DNA of 64,000 nt. Origin: G963556115 sp963666605. Its GTDB lineage: Bacteria > Planctomycetota > SZUA-567. Under the pieces are notes generated by a model. It was not told the origin of the DNA and made no database searches. It worked only from the letters and a program-made list of their open reading frames with translations. This document shows positions 63,130-64,000 of this stretch, piece by piece; the first letter of the stretch is position 1, and each line of letters begins with the position of its first letter. The DNA lies in the NCBI GenBank assembly GCA_965140405.1, contig OZ223208.1:682001-746000 (forward strand), in the 5' to 3' direction. The translations under genes were made by a program, and so were the position numbers.

Positions 63130-64000
63130 TTAATTTTTTACCATATTTGCAAAGTGACTAAAAGAATTGGTGATTATTTCTTTCAATTCTGGCCAATGTT
63201 GCTTTCTATTCTCTTTGATAATGTTTTCAAGATCCCCTAGGTTATTGAGACGGTTATTTATTTCCTGAATGATATTGTCATTAGCCATATTAATATCCCA
63301 GTCCCCAATTCCTACAGTTTCAAGCAGACTGCTTGCTCTCTGGTCATAGCTAATATTAATTACAGGTATATCTAAAGCTAAGCATGGCATACAAGAATGA
63401 AGTCTAAACGTAACAACAAGTTTAGTTGATTTCAAAAGACTTAGGTAAGTATATATATCTTCTGTATAAAGGAATTCAATATCATCAAAAGCTAATGTCG
63501 CTGGTATATCTCTATGATCATGACATAGGAATTTTATTTTTTTATACCCTTTTCCCTTTAAGACATTAATAATTTCAGCTATATCTTCACGTAATTTGTA
63601 TTGCCAAGCAATAGGAATACTCATTAAATCTGGGTGACGTAATGATATTATTGCATCTGAGTCTGACTTTGCTCGTGATAGAGATTCGGATGAAAATGCT
63701 TCATCTGTAAATAGGGTTGGGCATCCTCCCATTGTATTTTCACATCCAATACTTGTTAGATATTCAGAAGTAGCGACATCACGAGGTAAAGAAAAATCTG
63801 CTTTATCATTAATAAGTCGAATTTTATCATCGCTCATAACATCGGTTCTATCAACCAACGTTTTGTGCTTATTATAGATTTTGCCGCGTGACATACTAAA
63901 TAACACTAAAGGTTTATCCATTGCCTTTAATGCTACAGGATCAATATCAAGCATATTATTCTCATATAAATTTCCTCCGCCAACAATCACACCATCGCCG
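63130..64000 (-). CDS. Polysaccharide pyruvyl transferase family protein, 5' end outside window
   Basis: The frame is open to the window edge. It contains VIVGGGNLYENNML, RPLVLFSMSRGK-like LVLFSMSRGKIYN, GGCPTLF, CHDHRDIPATL and LRLHSCMPCLALDIPVINISYDQRASSLLETVGIGD (actual start of that stretch is FRLHS). This is the order of polysaccharide pyruvyl transferase (CsaB/WcaK) proteins, which attach pyruvate ketals to sugars or act as related transferases. It is the most upstream visible gene of the operon; the start is beyond 64000. Confidence 0.85.
   Translation of the reverse strand, partial: GDGVIVGGGNLYENNMLDIDPVALKAMDKPLVLFSMSRGKIYNKHKTLVDRTDVMSDDKIRLINDKADFSLPRDVATSEYLTSIGCENTMGGCPTLFTDEAFSSESLSRAKSDSDAIISLRHPDLMSIPIAWQYKLREDIAEIINVLKGKGYKKIKFLCHDHRDIPATLAFDDIEFLYTEDIYTYLSLLKSTKLVVTFRLHSCMPCLALDIPVINISYDQRASSLLETVGIGDWDINMANDNIIQEINNRLNNLGDLENIIKENRKQHWPELKEIITNSFSHFANMVKN

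Noticed and set aside
1..64000. tRNA, rRNA, riboswitch or CRISPR elements
   Set aside because: I looked for cloverleaf-like segments, conserved rRNA blocks, T-box or riboswitch leaders and regular repeats and could not support any by eye; short or divergent ones could have been missed.

Overview
The window is an AT-rich bacterial chromosome segment with Gram-negative features: Sec-exported periplasmic binding proteins, O-antigen-type glycosyltransferases and nonulosonic acid genes. I could not fix the phylum. A fused alpha/beta 2-oxoacid dehydrogenase E1, a uroporphyrinogen-decarboxylase-like methyltransferase and an HcpR-like regulatory site would fit Lentisphaerota, Kiritimatiellota, Spirochaetota or a Desulfovibrio-like anaerobe. 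This is inference only.

Bases 1-42000 are ordinary chromosome with metabolic and regulatory genes. They hold a 5'-truncated chemoreceptor, a Crp/Fnr regulator, a GtrB-like glycosyltransferase facing a polytopic membrane protein, and an Fe-S protein behind a TTGAC-N4-GTCAA operator. A seven-gene minus-strand operon (15360 to 5816) combines a PHP-domain protein, a sorbitol-6-P dehydrogenase-like SDR, a DeoR repressor, an L-sorbose-1-P reductase-like dehydrogenase and a complete 2-oxoacid dehydrogenase complex (E2, E3, fused E1). A LacI regulator, a UROD-family methyltransferase, an orphan PotD-like binding protein, a secreted coiled-coil protein and an EamA transporter follow. Next is a GH1 beta-glucosidase with a five-gene Opp-type importer, probably for beta-glucosides. 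A soluble hybrid histidine kinase, an MFS carrier, a beta-helix protein, a hexuloisomerase-like SIS protein, citramalate synthase, a 2-hydroxyacid dehydrogenase and phosphoglycerate mutase complete this part.

Bases 42000-51900 are an accessory glycan region full of transposon debris. Three GT10 (fucosyltransferase-like) paralogues and a GT2 enzyme are mixed with IS30, IS3 (two or three types) and IS481 remnants, many nested, plus a resolvase pseudogene. One GT10 gene is cut by an IS; another has an intact frame but no canonical start codon.

Bases 50828-64000 (minus strand) form a surface-sugar operon: polysaccharide pyruvyl transferase, NeuB-type synthase, PseG-like protein, HisH, HisF lacking the histidine-pathway Asp, a small gene with two amber stops, a sugar O-methyltransferase, an N-acetyl sugar amidotransferase, an unknown protein, an 804-residue protein ending in a citrate-lyase-ligase-like nucleotidyltransferase domain, and an FkbM methyltransferase. 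The set points to an amidinated, methylated nonulosonic acid. An IS3-family element with a TAT target duplication sits just in front of the 804-residue gene, and a decayed tandem duplicate downstream of that gene preserves the sequence as it was before the insertion.
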